Made by a program: the position numbers and the translations under genes. From NCBI RefSeq assembly GCF_900143675.1, contig NZ_FRFC01000003.1, positions 124,001-188,000 of the forward strand: DNA of 64,000 nucleotides, in the 5' to 3' direction. This stretch comes from Candidatus Nitrosotalea sinensis. Lineage in GTDB: Archaea; Thermoproteota; Nitrososphaeria; Nitrososphaerales; Nitrosopumilaceae. The notes under the pieces are model-generated. The model worked only from the letters and a program-made list of their open reading frames with translations, was not told the DNA's origin and did no database searches. Shown piece after piece: positions 18,211 to 27,480 of the stretch (position 1 is the stretch's first letter; each line of letters opens with the position of its first letter).

Positions 18211-19194
18211 TTGACTAAATTTATTCGACGCCTGCAGAGAATAGGAAGCAGCATCTTGGTATCACTTCCAATAGAGTGGGTAGAGGCAAACAAGCTTGAA
18301 AAAAGTGACGAGGTAGAAATTGAGACCGGTGCTAACAGCATTTCAATTACACCAACAGGCGGAAGCAAGCCCCCAAATGAAATTGTAATAGAATATCCAG
18401 TATCAAAGCAAGAAAACATTAGTGCCTATGTTACAGGTGCATATCTTCTTGGATATGACGTCATCAAGATAAAGGGACGATCCACAATATCTGGAGAAGA
18501 CAGAGAAAAAATTCGCGGACTGATGCGAAGACTTGTCGGCATGGAAATTGTGGAAGAGGATTCATCAAATGTCAATGTTCAGTTCCTGCTTGATGCAACG
18601 ACACTAAGCCCTGATAAAATACTAAAAAGAATGAGCTCCATTGTTCACGGAATGTTTCGCGATACAATATCTTGTCTTGCATCTGATGACAAGTCCGTAT
18701 TGCAAACAATGTCCAGCAGAGATGACGAAATAGACAGACAATATTTCTTGCTTGTGCGATTGATTCGAAGCGCAATGGTAGACAAGAAGCTTGCAACTGC
18801 ACTAAACTTAGGAAACATTGACATCCTAGATTACAGGGTTGCAGCAAACTTGCTCGAGTCTGCAGGTGATGTCATTACCGATCTTGCTCATTCCATATCT
18901 GATCTTTTGATATCAAAGTCTGATGCAAAAAAACTATACGATATTGCATCCGAGATTGAAGATGTACACGAAAAATCAATTACCTCCTTTATTGAAAACA
19001 ATAGAAAACTTGCAATAGAGGCAATTACACTGCACCGAAACTATCAAAAAAAGATCTCAGGACTGGGCTCTTTGCTTGACCCAAAAAAACAAGGCTCTGT
19101 CCAGTTGTTAAATTTGGTATTTACATTTGAAAAGCTGTCAAGATGCTGGGCAGACGTGGCAGACCTAGTCAAGCCAGTATACACCGAGTCGTAG
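18211..19194 (+). CDS. AbrB-PhoU domain protein, probable phosphate-related regulator
   Basis: Residues 1-50 form a SpoVT/AbrB-like swapped-hairpin DNA-binding domain (RRLQRIGSSILVSLPIEWVEANKL). Residues of about 110-325 are helical and contain two PhoU-like bundles, including SRDDEIDRQYFLLVRLIRS and HEKSITSFIENN. PhoU proteins modulate phosphate uptake; in archaea the AbrB fusion is probably a transcriptional form. Start TTG 18211 has an AT-rich TATA-like stretch at about 18186-18197, consistent with a leaderless transcript. No pst genes are close by. Confidence 0.88.
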   Translation: MTKFIRRLQRIGSSILVSLPIEWVEANKLEKSDEVEIETGANSISITPTGGSKPPNEIVIEYPVSKQENISAYVTGAYLLGYDVIKIKGRSTISGEDREKIRGLMRRLVGMEIVEEDSSNVNVQFLLDATTLSPDKILKRMSSIVHGMFRDTISCLASDDKSVLQTMSSRDDEIDRQYFLLVRLIRSAMVDKKLATALNLGNIDILDYRVAANLLESAGDVITDLAHSISDLLISKSDAKKLYDIASEIEDVHEKSITSFIENNRKLAIEAITLHRNYQKKISGLGSLLDPKKQGSVQLLNLVFTFEKLSRCWADVADLVKPVYTES

Positions 19195-19242
19195 GATTCA
19201 TTCCACATACTTTTAAGGCGTGGTCATGTCATCACGAGTAAA

Positions 19243-19923
19243 ATGAAATACGTTGCAATTGCTGCACTCGCACTAATACTTGGAGCTTGGCTTCCAAACG
19301 CATTCTCTGATGACACTGGCAAAATCCAGTATACGTTGGGCTCTAGCACAGCAATAGCCACTTCACAAGGACTAGTAATTCAACTTGAAAATGTAACTGA
19401 TTCTAGGTGCCCAAGTGATGTTGCATGCATCTGGGCAGGACAAGTAAATGTAACACTTACAATCCAAAGCCCAACATCAAAGGGTGCCATCTCACTTGTC
19501 AAGTCTGCCGGACAAAACTCTACCACACCATTTGATAACTATGTATTACAACTAGTAGATGTCAAACCCTATCCAAAGAGCGGACAGTCAATATCACTTT
19601 CAGATTATATTGTTACCTTGAATGTATCTCAAGCATCTGAACAAAAAATACGTCTAGTCTCTGACAGTAAACTCTGCCTTGCCGGAGTTGATACATGTGT
19701 CATGGCAAAAAAACTTCATCTTGCACCGCTAAAACAAATTCGCGTAGGACTAGGAGCACTTGATGTCTCCTGCAAGGATGGATATCAACTAGTGCTAAAA
19801 TCAACAAACAATATGCCATCATGTGTAAAACCATCTACTGCCGATGAGCTTGTAAAAAGAGGATGGGCACTAGCATCTGATGAAATCACAAAACTGCGCT
19901 CCCTGTACGAATCTGCAAGTTAG
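19243..19923 (+). CDS. Secreted protein of unknown function with DSRCPSDVACIWAG motif
   Basis: A signal peptide covers about residues 1-22 (MKYVAIAALALILGAWLPNAFS). The mature part of about 204 residues is predicted to be mainly beta strands. It includes DSRCPSDVACIWAGQVNVTL, a cysteine pair motif also seen in small bacterial secreted or lipoproteins of unknown function. Three later cysteine sites (KLCLAGVDTCVMAKK, VSCKDGYQ, MPSCVKP) suggest disulfides. I do not recognise an enzymatic function. It follows the AbrB-PhoU gene by 48 bases and is convergent with the NUDIX gene. Confidence 0.7.
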   Translation: MKYVAIAALALILGAWLPNAFSDDTGKIQYTLGSSTAIATSQGLVIQLENVTDSRCPSDVACIWAGQVNVTLTIQSPTSKGAISLVKSAGQNSTTPFDNYVLQLVDVKPYPKSGQSISLSDYIVTLNVSQASEQKIRLVSDSKLCLAGVDTCVMAKKLHLAPLKQIRVGLGALDVSCKDGYQLVLKSTNNMPSCVKPSTADELVKRGWALASDEITKLRSLYESAS

Positions 19924-19924
19924 A

Positions 19925-20431
19925 TTATTTTCTTGATTTTGTCTTGTATGCAAGAACTGCACAAATTGTCTTGGAATCTGTAATTTTTCCTGACAAAATT
20001 AGCTTTACAACTTTGGCAAAATCCATCTTTACAACTGACATTATCTCATCATGATCAAGCTGAAGGTCCCCTGCTTTTTTCAATCCCGATGCCAAATAGC
20101 AATGAATAATCTCTGTGTTGTACCCAATAGACGGATAGTACTTTATCAGCGGAACCATCTTTTTTGCAGTATGTCCTGTCTCTTCGCGAAGTTCCCTGTG
20201 TGCACACTTTAACGGCTTTTCACCCTTTTCCAGCGTACCTGCTGGTATCTCAAGCACATACCCGTGAGGAAACCTATGCTGTCTTACAAGCAAAACCTTG
20301 CCATCTTCTATAGCAAGAATTGCAGCAGCACCAGGGTGCTCTATTACTTCACGCGTAACTTTACGCTTGTTTACAGGTATTGTATACAAGCTAAGTGACA
20401 ACACTCGACCCTTGAAGATATTTTTACGCAT
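19925..20431 (-). CDS. NUDIX hydrolase, ADP-ribose pyrophosphatase-like
   Basis: The NUDIX box is present as GTLEKGEKPLKCAHRELREE plus TGH, with the metal-binding REXXEE core. The preceding segment (GKVLLVRQHRFPHGYVLEIPAG) matches ADP-ribose pyrophosphatases, which hydrolyse ADP-ribose to AMP and ribose-5-phosphate. The length, 168 residues, fits. Other nucleoside diphosphate substrates are possible. It is 24 bases downstream of the tandem Lrp-type regulator on the same strand, so the two may be co-transcribed. Confidence 0.88.
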   Translation of the reverse strand: MRKNIFKGRVLSLSLYTIPVNKRKVTREVIEHPGAAAILAIEDGKVLLVRQHRFPHGYVLEIPAGTLEKGEKPLKCAHRELREETGHTAKKMVPLIKYYPSIGYNTEIIHCYLASGLKKAGDLQLDHDEIMSVVKMDFAKVVKLILSGKITDSKTICAVLAYKTKSRK

Positions 20432-20455
20432 TTGAAAAAATTTCTCTAGTTATTT

Positions 20456-21361
20456 TTATGAATGTATCTCAGGTGCTAAGTGCAACCTCTTTGATTTTTT
20501 AGCCTGTATTATTGCATCATGGACCCACTTGTGTAAAAATGTGGCCTTTTTTGGTATGAACAAGTCTATCGAATCTATGCCATCTATATCGCTTACACGG
20601 TCTGATGTATCATCCATCTTGTAGATATTGTCTGTATGCATAAACAATACAATCTGGTTCATGTGCACAAACGGATTTTGCAAAAATGATCCAGAAAATT
20701 CCTTGTCAAGCCTTGCTAATGTTCTTTTTACATCTCCTCTTACCCCAACAAGTATTGCAAATGGAATAACATCTCCCATCTCTTTTGGATTGTATATTGC
20801 AGTAAACTGGATTGCTTCATCATTTTGCAGTTTTTCAAGTGACCTTGCAACAGTCTTTGTAGAAAATCCAGACTGTCTTGCAATCTCTTCAATTTTCTGG
20901 CGAGGATCTTTTAATAAAATATCAATTATCTCAATGTCTGTCTTTGTCAAGTCAGATCGTATCTCCGGATTTTTTGCTTCAAATATGCTCAACACCCTAA
21001 CATCACGCAACAAGTTTTTTGCATGCTCCATCTTTTTTGAAGGATCTTCTTTTACAACTATGCTGCATACAGTTATTCCACCCACACATGGAACAACAAA
21101 AAACGGCTCTCCTACCAATCTAATTTTATCAAGTATGTCATCAGAGTCTTTTCCTGTAACAACAAAGTACAGTACACTATATCCCAAAACATGGGGCTCT
21201 ATCTTTAACGCAAATTCCTGGATTATTTTTTTATCAATCATCTTTTGAATTCTTGACTTTACCGCAACACCTGAAATGCCAATCTCCGAGCCAATCTGCC
21301 TATCAGGTTTTCTGCAGTTGTTAAGAAGCTGTGATAAAATCTGTATGTCTAATTTGTCCAC
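20456..21361 (-). CDS. Tandem Lrp/AsnC-type transcriptional regulator
   Basis: The 301-residue protein contains two winged-helix units of the Lrp/AsnC type. The first is at residues 1-50 (DKLDIQILSQLLNNCRKPDR, then IGSEIGISGVAVKSRIQKM) and the second at about 138-185 (KTDIEIIDILLKDPRQKIEE, then IARQSGFSTKTVARSLEKL). Each is followed by a region of about 80-100 residues with the alpha-beta pattern of a RAM-like effector domain. It looks like an internal duplication with divergence. The start is GTG 21361. Ligand and targets are not visible. It is divergent from the ABC permease. Confidence 0.82.
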   Translation of the reverse strand: MDKLDIQILSQLLNNCRKPDRQIGSEIGISGVAVKSRIQKMIDKKIIQEFALKIEPHVLGYSVLYFVVTGKDSDDILDKIRLVGEPFFVVPCVGGITVCSIVVKEDPSKKMEHAKNLLRDVRVLSIFEAKNPEIRSDLTKTDIEIIDILLKDPRQKIEEIARQSGFSTKTVARSLEKLQNDEAIQFTAIYNPKEMGDVIPFAILVGVRGDVKRTLARLDKEFSGSFLQNPFVHMNQIVLFMHTDNIYKMDDTSDRVSDIDGIDSIDLFIPKKATFLHKWVHDAIIQAKKSKRLHLAPEIHS

Positions 21362-21467
21362 GATATCTGCACCCCATGTAGGGAACCATCCATACTATAT
21401 ATAATTGTCTGATATGCTAATTATAATCTAAAAAAACATTAAATATCAGACTAATTCTTGATCGTCT

Positions 21468-22661
21468 GTGGATTATCGGGCTCAGATTGGTATTAGGTTT
21501 ATCACAAGAAGAAAGGGAAGCCTCATTGCAGCAAGCCTTGCTGTTGCAATTGCAATACTTGTGGTTCAGGTAAATTCTGTAATATTCCAAGGTCTCTATG
21601 ACGCAATTGTACGCGACCAGATAAACTATCGATTTGGTCATGTCTACATTACAAGGGAAGAAGACTTTATCACAAAATCTGATTTTGTCTTGGTAAACTG
21701 GCTTGAAAGAATTCCATATGTCCAGGCAGCAGCACCCAGAATTGACTCGTCTGCATCAATTAATGCAACAATTGACGGAAAAATAATTCGGGATTATGCA
21801 GTCCCAGTAATAGGAGTCGATCCAGTGCTTGACAGGGAGGCATCAACGATGGCCCAGACAGTAGGAGATGGAGAATATGTGTCATATAGAAATTCCGTAG
21901 TCCTTGGAGCAATTGTTGACAGGGATCTTGGAGGACCACAAGTAGGTGACACCATCAAGTTAAAGTTCAAGGATCAGCACGGAAATGATGTACTGCGAAG
22001 ACTTACAGTAGTTGGAATAACATCCACTGCAGGATCTGTAGGATTGGATAATTCTGTCATAATGAACATTGATACATTGCGTGAAATAATTGACAGACCT
22101 CATCAAACACAATCAATAATTGTCCGATTAAATGATCCCACAAAAGACAAGGATGTAAAGGACTTGTTCCTAGCTGCATTTCCATCAAATGCCGACAAAT
22201 TCAAGGCCCAGACAATAGAAGAGTCCGCAGAGACAACACTGCGTGGATTCAGGTCTGGTATTGCACTAATTAATCTAGTAGGGTATTTTGGAATGATGTC
22301 CTCTGCTTTTGCAGTTGTAACTATACAAATGATGCAAGTTACAAGCAAGACTCGTGACATTGGAGTAATGAGAGCAATTGGCTCCAAGAGAAAGGATGTT
22401 CTGCTTGTGTTTATATTCCAAGGCATGGTAATTGGCGCAATAGGGGCAGGGCTTGGAACTGCGATGGGCGTTGCATATACCGCATATGCCAAGGAGACTC
22501 ACATGACATTCCAGGGAAGCTTACCACTTGAGGTAAAATACAATTGGACAAGCATAATCCAGACTGATATCATGGCATTTGTACTTGCAATTGTTGCATC
22601 CATTTATCCTGCATACAAGGCAACCAAGCTTGAACCTGTGGAGGCAATGAGAGTTGGCTGA
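21468..22661 (+). CDS. ABC transporter permease, FtsX/MacB type
   Basis: The 397-residue protein has an N-terminal transmembrane helix (about 22-42), a periplasm-facing domain of about 200 residues of the MacB_PCD type, and three C-terminal helices with FtsX features (SKTRDIGVMRAIGSKRKDVL, then IASIYPAYKATKLEPVEAM). Such permeases work as mechanotransmitters or lipoprotein/peptide exporters rather than classical channels. It starts at GTG 21468. The stop overlaps the TTG start of the ATPase gene by eight bases. Confidence 0.9.
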   Translation: MDYRAQIGIRFITRRKGSLIAASLAVAIAILVVQVNSVIFQGLYDAIVRDQINYRFGHVYITREEDFITKSDFVLVNWLERIPYVQAAAPRIDSSASINATIDGKIIRDYAVPVIGVDPVLDREASTMAQTVGDGEYVSYRNSVVLGAIVDRDLGGPQVGDTIKLKFKDQHGNDVLRRLTVVGITSTAGSVGLDNSVIMNIDTLREIIDRPHQTQSIIVRLNDPTKDKDVKDLFLAAFPSNADKFKAQTIEESAETTLRGFRSGIALINLVGYFGMMSSAFAVVTIQMMQVTSKTRDIGVMRAIGSKRKDVLLVFIFQGMVIGAIGAGLGTAMGVAYTAYAKETHMTFQGSLPLEVKYNWTSIIQTDIMAFVLAIVASIYPAYKATKLEPVEAMRVG

Positions 22662-23352
22662 TTACGTACTTGAGGTCAAAAACGTGGACAAGGTCTACGG
22701 TCATGGAGAAACAGAGGTATACGCTCTGAGAAACCTCTCATTTAGCGTCAAGCGGGGCGAGTTTATGTTAATTGTAGGAAGTTCAGGGTCTGGCAAATCT
22801 ACACTGCTTAACATGATTGGCTTACTAGACAGACCAACACACGGCAAGATAATAATTGATGGAGTAGACACATCAGAGCTAAACGACAATCAACTTTCCA
22901 CCTTTAGAAACTCTAAACTAGGATTCATCTTCCAATTCTCTAATCTCTTATCTGATCTTACAGTTCTTGAAAATGTAACACTACCAAGAAAGATCCAGGG
23001 TACGGTTCACAATTCTTCAGAGGAGGCAAAAACACTTCTCAAAACAGTAGGACTTGAGACACAAATGAACAAGTTTGCAAACCAAATATCTGGTGGACAA
23101 GCCCAGAGAGTAGCAATCACAAGGGCACTTATCAACAAGCCGTCAGTTGTTCTTGCAGATGAACCAACTGGAAACCTTGATTCCATATCTGCAGAGACTA
23201 CAGTACAGCTACTCAAGTCACTAAACCGTAAATTGTATCAGACTTTTATTATAGTCACACACGATAGACACCAGTTTGGAGATGTGGACAAAGTGGTAAC
23301 AATAAAAGATGGAAGAATTCTCAAAGAAGAAGTGGAGGCAAAGATGCAATGA
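22654..23352 (+). CDS. ABC transporter ATPase, MacB/LolD type
   Basis: This 232-residue ATPase pairs with the preceding permease. Walker A is GSSGSGKST, the signature is ISGGQAQRVAITRAL and Walker B is VVLADEPTGNLDS. The LADEPTGNLD form is typical of the MacB/LolD/FtsE group. It begins at TTG 22654, within the 3' end of the permease gene, and its stop overlaps the start of the surface protein gene (ATGA). Confidence 0.95.
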   Translation: MADYVLEVKNVDKVYGHGETEVYALRNLSFSVKRGEFMLIVGSSGSGKSTLLNMIGLLDRPTHGKIIIDGVDTSELNDNQLSTFRNSKLGFIFQFSNLLSDLTVLENVTLPRKIQGTVHNSSEEAKTLLKTVGLETQMNKFANQISGGQAQRVAITRALINKPSVVLADEPTGNLDSISAETTVQLLKSLNRKLYQTFIIVTHDRHQFGDVDKVVTIKDGRILKEEVEAKMQ

Positions 23353-25019
23353 TTAACGCAAGACTAGTCCTATCTGTTGCACTAATTGTAGTGCTGGTTG
23401 TATCACCAGATGTGATATCATCAAGCTATGCCCAAACTCCAGAAATTCTGACGCCAAGCCAGTCACCATTTGAGCACGGATTCAATGATGTTAAATTCCT
23501 AGACGCCTATTTTGGACCCGCTGGGCAGAAAATTGAGGTAGAGCCAGGCGATAAGAACATTCCATTTACAGTGGTGTTATCAAACGTAGGAACTGAGGAT
23601 ATCACAGGAATTCAAGGAACACTCAGCTTACCAACTGGATTTTCAGGAGCAGTTACAGGAAATGGATTAATCCAGGCAGATAACACACAGACTGCTACTG
23701 CAGGCCAGTCATTTACACTGACATTTTTTATAAATGTGGACAAGTCGATAAACATCCATGATTACTCAGGAACCATCAAGGTATCGTATTCCAGAGTAAG
23801 AGAAAATGGTGAGCGTACGGCTTATCTTGACTTCAACTTTAAGGTGACAGGCAAGGGAGTGGTAAACTTGAAGGCACAAAACCCCTTCCTAAATCCTGCA
23901 TCCAACAATGACATTACAATACAAATCTCTGATGCTGGAACTGCACCACTTAATGATGTTGATGTTGTAATACAAAGAGATCAGAGTACAAGTACAACAG
24001 GTACAACAAACAGTCTTCAGGGAATAGTACTTGACCAAAACCACTGGAAAGTAGGAACTGTACATCCTGATTCATCAAACACATTTGCAATACATGCCTT
24101 TATTCCACAAAATGTAGCAGGTCAGACAATACATGCACCATTTACAGTAACATATTTTGACGGTCAAGGAAACCAAGTAACAACAACAAGAACTGTAGAC
24201 TTTATTGTAGGTCCAACAAGTACTGTTTCCATAATAAAACTCTCATCGCCACCCTATATCATGACAGGAATCATGCAAAATCTCACACTTGGAATTGAAA
24301 ACTTGTCTCCCTCACAAATATCTGATATCTCAATATCAATCACACCAAATTCAAGCAACTTGAAGATACTACAAGACAACAAGTGGTTTGTTCAAGACAT
24401 AGGACCTCTTGAAAAAACTGACCTTGTAATTCCAGTCTTTGCAGATTCAAGCATCGAGGGCCAGGCAGTAGACTATGAAGTTGATATCCAATACACAAAA
24501 GATGGCGCAACTGTAATTGAAAAACAAAACTTTGCTACATATCTTAGAGGAGTAATTGATATCTCAGTTCATGACATTGGAGTAACACAGATTGCAGGAA
24601 AACAAATGATAATTGGAAACGTGTTAAACCAAGGAAATGTCAAGGCAGTCTTTGGACAGGTAACTGTACTTCCAGTTGATAATTCTGTAATTAAAAAGTC
24701 AACCCAGTATATTGGAGATATAGACATTGATGCACCAGTACCATTTAACATTCCGATAAATTCAGACAGTCCTCCAACAGGCGACCAAAAAATCCAGGTG
24801 ACACTCACTTGGAAGGATACACTACTGCAGCAGCACACTCTAACAGAAGTTGATACTGTGTCGTTTGGAACACCTGCAGTCCAGTCAAGTTCAAACCCAA
24901 GCTTTAACCAGTTACAAGTTGTAATACTTGTTGCAATTGCAGCAGGAATAGGCGGAATTGTATTCAAGGCAAGAAAGAAGAAAGTTGTACTGGAAAAGAA
25001 AGTGGAACAATCAAGCTAA
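23349..25019 (+). CDS. Membrane-anchored surface protein (COG1361-like) linked to the ABC system
   Basis: The protein of 556 residues has a signal peptide (about 1-28, ending SSYAQ), several beta-sandwich domains of the COG1361 S-layer/NEW1-like kind (VEPGDKNIPFTVVLSNVG) and a single C-terminal membrane helix followed by a basic tail (VVILVAIAAGIGGIVF, then KARKKK). Its start codon overlaps the ATPase stop, so it is produced with the transporter. An external part tethered by the tail is a plausible adaptor for a MacB-like machine in a cell without an outer membrane. Substrate is unknown. Confidence 0.85.
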   Translation: MINARLVLSVALIVVLVVSPDVISSSYAQTPEILTPSQSPFEHGFNDVKFLDAYFGPAGQKIEVEPGDKNIPFTVVLSNVGTEDITGIQGTLSLPTGFSGAVTGNGLIQADNTQTATAGQSFTLTFFINVDKSINIHDYSGTIKVSYSRVRENGERTAYLDFNFKVTGKGVVNLKAQNPFLNPASNNDITIQISDAGTAPLNDVDVVIQRDQSTSTTGTTNSLQGIVLDQNHWKVGTVHPDSSNTFAIHAFIPQNVAGQTIHAPFTVTYFDGQGNQVTTTRTVDFIVGPTSTVSIIKLSSPPYIMTGIMQNLTLGIENLSPSQISDISISITPNSSNLKILQDNKWFVQDIGPLEKTDLVIPVFADSSIEGQAVDYEVDIQYTKDGATVIEKQNFATYLRGVIDISVHDIGVTQIAGKQMIIGNVLNQGNVKAVFGQVTVLPVDNSVIKKSTQYIGDIDIDAPVPFNIPINSDSPPTGDQKIQVTLTWKDTLLQQHTLTEVDTVSFGTPAVQSSSNPSFNQLQVVILVAIAAGIGGIVFKARKKKVVLEKKVEQSS

Positions 25020-25052
25020 GGGTATATTTACTGTAAAGGCGCTTTTCTAGGC

Positions 25053-25445
25053 ATGATATGGGATGAAATTGAGATCCCAAAAGAAATTCGCCAGTTTATG
25101 CCTGATGGTGCAGAAGAGACAGCATTGGGGCAAAAAAATGGCGCAAAAAAACAATATCGCTATGGTAATCTGCACATACGAGAATATGACGACAAATATC
25201 TTGTGCATATGGATAAGGTAGATCCAAGAAAAGATCCTCTAGGCCATCTTGTACAGGATGCACCGGAATTTCTAGTTGGCATAACAAGTGCAGTGATTGC
25301 AGGAAATAAAGTTTCATCAGGTCTTTACAAGTTACAAAAAAATGTACCTTTTGCAAAGAGCACATCCATCTTTGCGGGTCTTGTGGTTTCTGCTGTTGCA
25401 GGGTATGCAGTATATGCAATTACAAAAAAACTCAAAGATCTCTAG
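25053..25445 (+). CDS. Small membrane protein of unknown function
   Basis: The 130-residue product has no family I recognise. It opens with a polar section (MIWDEIEIPKEIRQFMPDG), continues with basic and aromatic residues and ends with one or two hydrophobic helices, near residues 73-90 and 106-125 (SIFAGLVVSAVAGYAVYAI). It lies 33 bases after the surface-protein gene and 55 bases before a UbiB-like kinase that also ends in two membrane helices. A link to the kinase is possible but unproven. Confidence 0.6.
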   Translation: MIWDEIEIPKEIRQFMPDGAEETALGQKNGAKKQYRYGNLHIREYDDKYLVHMDKVDPRKDPLGHLVQDAPEFLVGITSAVIAGNKVSSGLYKLQKNVPFAKSTSIFAGLVVSAVAGYAVYAITKKLKDL

Positions 25446-25500
25446 GAGAGAGTGAAGAACCATTTCTAAAACTAGAACTATTCAAACCTTCATCAAATTA

Positions 25501-27012
25501 GTGCCTCTTGTTATTGCATTACGAAAAGACAGAAGGGAATGGGTCAAAAAGCAGGGAAAAAATGTAGATATACCAAGATACAAAAAAAATGCACAAAAGG
25601 CACTCAAAACATTTCTTTCTCTTGGTCCGGTTTACATCAAACTTGGTCAGTGGCTCTCATCAAGAGCTGACATATTGCCACAGCCATATCTTGAAGAGCT
25701 CGCAAAACTCCAGGATGAAGTACCAGCAGAATCATTTGACAAGGTACGACCAATAATAGAACAAGACCTAGGTCCAATGGAAAAAAGTTTTGACTTTATT
25801 GATACTAACGTAATATCCGGTGCATCACTTGGTCAAGTCTACAAGGCACGATTGCGCGGTCAGGATGTGATAGTCAAGGTAAAAAGGCCTGGAATTGAAC
25901 AGGTTGTTGAAGAAGATATTCGTGTATTGAAAAGAATAATTCCATTTGCAATGAGATTTGTTGATTCGAATCTCCGATATTCTGCAGAGGCAATGCTATC
26001 ACAATTTATTGAAACCATGAATGAAGAGATGGACTATCGAATAGAATCACAAAATCTCAAGGCAATAAAACATAACATGCAGAACTACAAAAAACTGATA
26101 ATTCCTTCTGTTATTGACGACAGGTCAAGCAAGAATATACTTACCATGGAATATCTTCCTGGAATAAAAATAACAAATGTCAAAGCACTTGACGAGGCAG
26201 GAATTGACAGAGAACAGCTTGTAGTACGTGCCCATCGCGTGTTTTTTACAATGTTACTCAAGCATGATTTGTTTCACGCAGATCCTCATCCTGGAAATAT
26301 CTCTGTCACAAAGGATGGTTCGCTTATACTGTATGACTTTGGAATGGTGGGAAGACTAGATAACAAGACTCGACTAAAATTAATCAGATTGTATCTTTCT
26401 CTTGTTGAAAGAGACCCAACAAGAACTGTCTCTGCAATGGATGACCTTGGAATGCTAATGCCAGGATATGACAGATCAATTATAGAAAAAGGTTTGGCAT
26501 TATCCATTCAAGCATTTCATGGCACAAAGGTGGACAGGATGGAAGTACGAGCACTTATGGATCTTGCAAACAAGACAATGAGTAGATTTCCATTCAAGCT
26601 TCCAAAACATCTTGCGCTATACATGAGAATGGCATCAATACTTGAAGGAGTCTATCTTACACACAAGGTAAATTTCCGATTCATCAATGTATTGCAAACC
26701 ATACTTGAAGAAGAAAATATTGTACGTGATGCCTATGTTGAGGAAATAAAACTATCATTTGGAAGATTTGTAAAATCAATAGATTCTGCAATTGCAGTGG
26801 TGCCAGAGATTAGACAATTTATAGAACAAAGCAAAAATATGCAACTTAACAAACCAAAACCAAGAAACATACTTCTTTCCGGTACCATTCTTGCAGCTGC
26901 AGTCTTTGTAGGTTCTACCATTTTGTATTCCAGCAATGGTGTGATAGGTGAAATTGGGATGGCAGGATCTGCTGTTATAATGGCGCTTGCTATGTTGTTA
27001 AAGGAAAAATAG
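25501..27012 (+). CDS. ABC1/AarF/UbiB family atypical protein kinase-like protein
   Basis: The family marker KLGQWLSSRADILPQPY (KxGQ motif) is near residue 48, the alanine-rich loop GASLGQVYKARL near 115, the catalytic segment HADPHPGN near 260 and the metal-binding DFGM near 278. These fit ABC1/UbiB kinases, which support quinone or isoprenoid lipid metabolism. Two hydrophobic helices close the protein (ILLSGTILAAAVFVGSTI and GMAGSAVIMALAMLL). The start is GTG 25501. In-frame sequence upstream reads like more of the family N-terminus but offers only an ATT codon before a stop, so the true start might be slightly upstream. Confidence 0.9.
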   Translation: MPLVIALRKDRREWVKKQGKNVDIPRYKKNAQKALKTFLSLGPVYIKLGQWLSSRADILPQPYLEELAKLQDEVPAESFDKVRPIIEQDLGPMEKSFDFIDTNVISGASLGQVYKARLRGQDVIVKVKRPGIEQVVEEDIRVLKRIIPFAMRFVDSNLRYSAEAMLSQFIETMNEEMDYRIESQNLKAIKHNMQNYKKLIIPSVIDDRSSKNILTMEYLPGIKITNVKALDEAGIDREQLVVRAHRVFFTMLLKHDLFHADPHPGNISVTKDGSLILYDFGMVGRLDNKTRLKLIRLYLSLVERDPTRTVSAMDDLGMLMPGYDRSIIEKGLALSIQAFHGTKVDRMEVRALMDLANKTMSRFPFKLPKHLALYMRMASILEGVYLTHKVNFRFINVLQTILEEENIVRDAYVEEIKLSFGRFVKSIDSAIAVVPEIRQFIEQSKNMQLNKPKPRNILLSGTILAAAVFVGSTILYSSNGVIGEIGMAGSAVIMALAMLLKEK

Positions 27013-27014
27013 TT

Positions 27015-27398
27015 CTATTCTACTGTGATATTCTTTCCAGTCTTTGCCGGTATAGTAAATGTAAGAACACCATCACGGTATTTTGCAGATGCTGCAGGAT
27101 TTTCATCATCTTTTACTGCAATTGGCAATCTGATTTTCTTGTCAATAGAGCGTGGTCTTTGTCTCCATATTGCAGTACCTTCTGTCTCTTCTTCTCTTGT
27201 CGCATTGATTGAAAGTATGTTGCCGTTTAATCGCAGTTTGATATCTTTCTTGTCAAAACCAGGCATGTCTATTGTTACTATTAGGCTGTCATTTTGTAGA
27301 ACCATGTCTACAGGAGGAAGAATAAACTCGTAAAATTCACGTGACTTGTTGCCTATCTCTCGCATGACTTCTTTTGCCATATAGTGACCTATACCCAT
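27015..27398 (-). CDS. Small heat-shock protein, Hsp20/alpha-crystallin family
   Basis: The product of 127 residues binds unfolding proteins without ATP. The alpha-crystallin domain covers about residues 33-120 (DSLIVTIDMPGFDKKDIKLR, then GNILSINATREEE and GVLTFTIPAK). The N-terminal arm of about 30 residues is short, and the C-terminal I-x-V/I motif appears as ITV. It is convergent with the UbiB-like gene, with the stops two bases apart. The upstream region to 27480 must hold promoters for this gene and tmk. Confidence 0.92.
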   Translation of the reverse strand: MGIGHYMAKEVMREIGNKSREFYEFILPPVDMVLQNDSLIVTIDMPGFDKKDIKLRLNGNILSINATREEETEGTAIWRQRPRSIDKKIRLPIAVKDDENPAASAKYRDGVLTFTIPAKTGKNITVE

Positions 27399-27480
27399 TT
27401 GATATCATTTAGCACTTTTTTGATTATTAAACCTTAGTCAGATTCACAATTTATCTACTGCTCTATTCAATAGGATTTCA

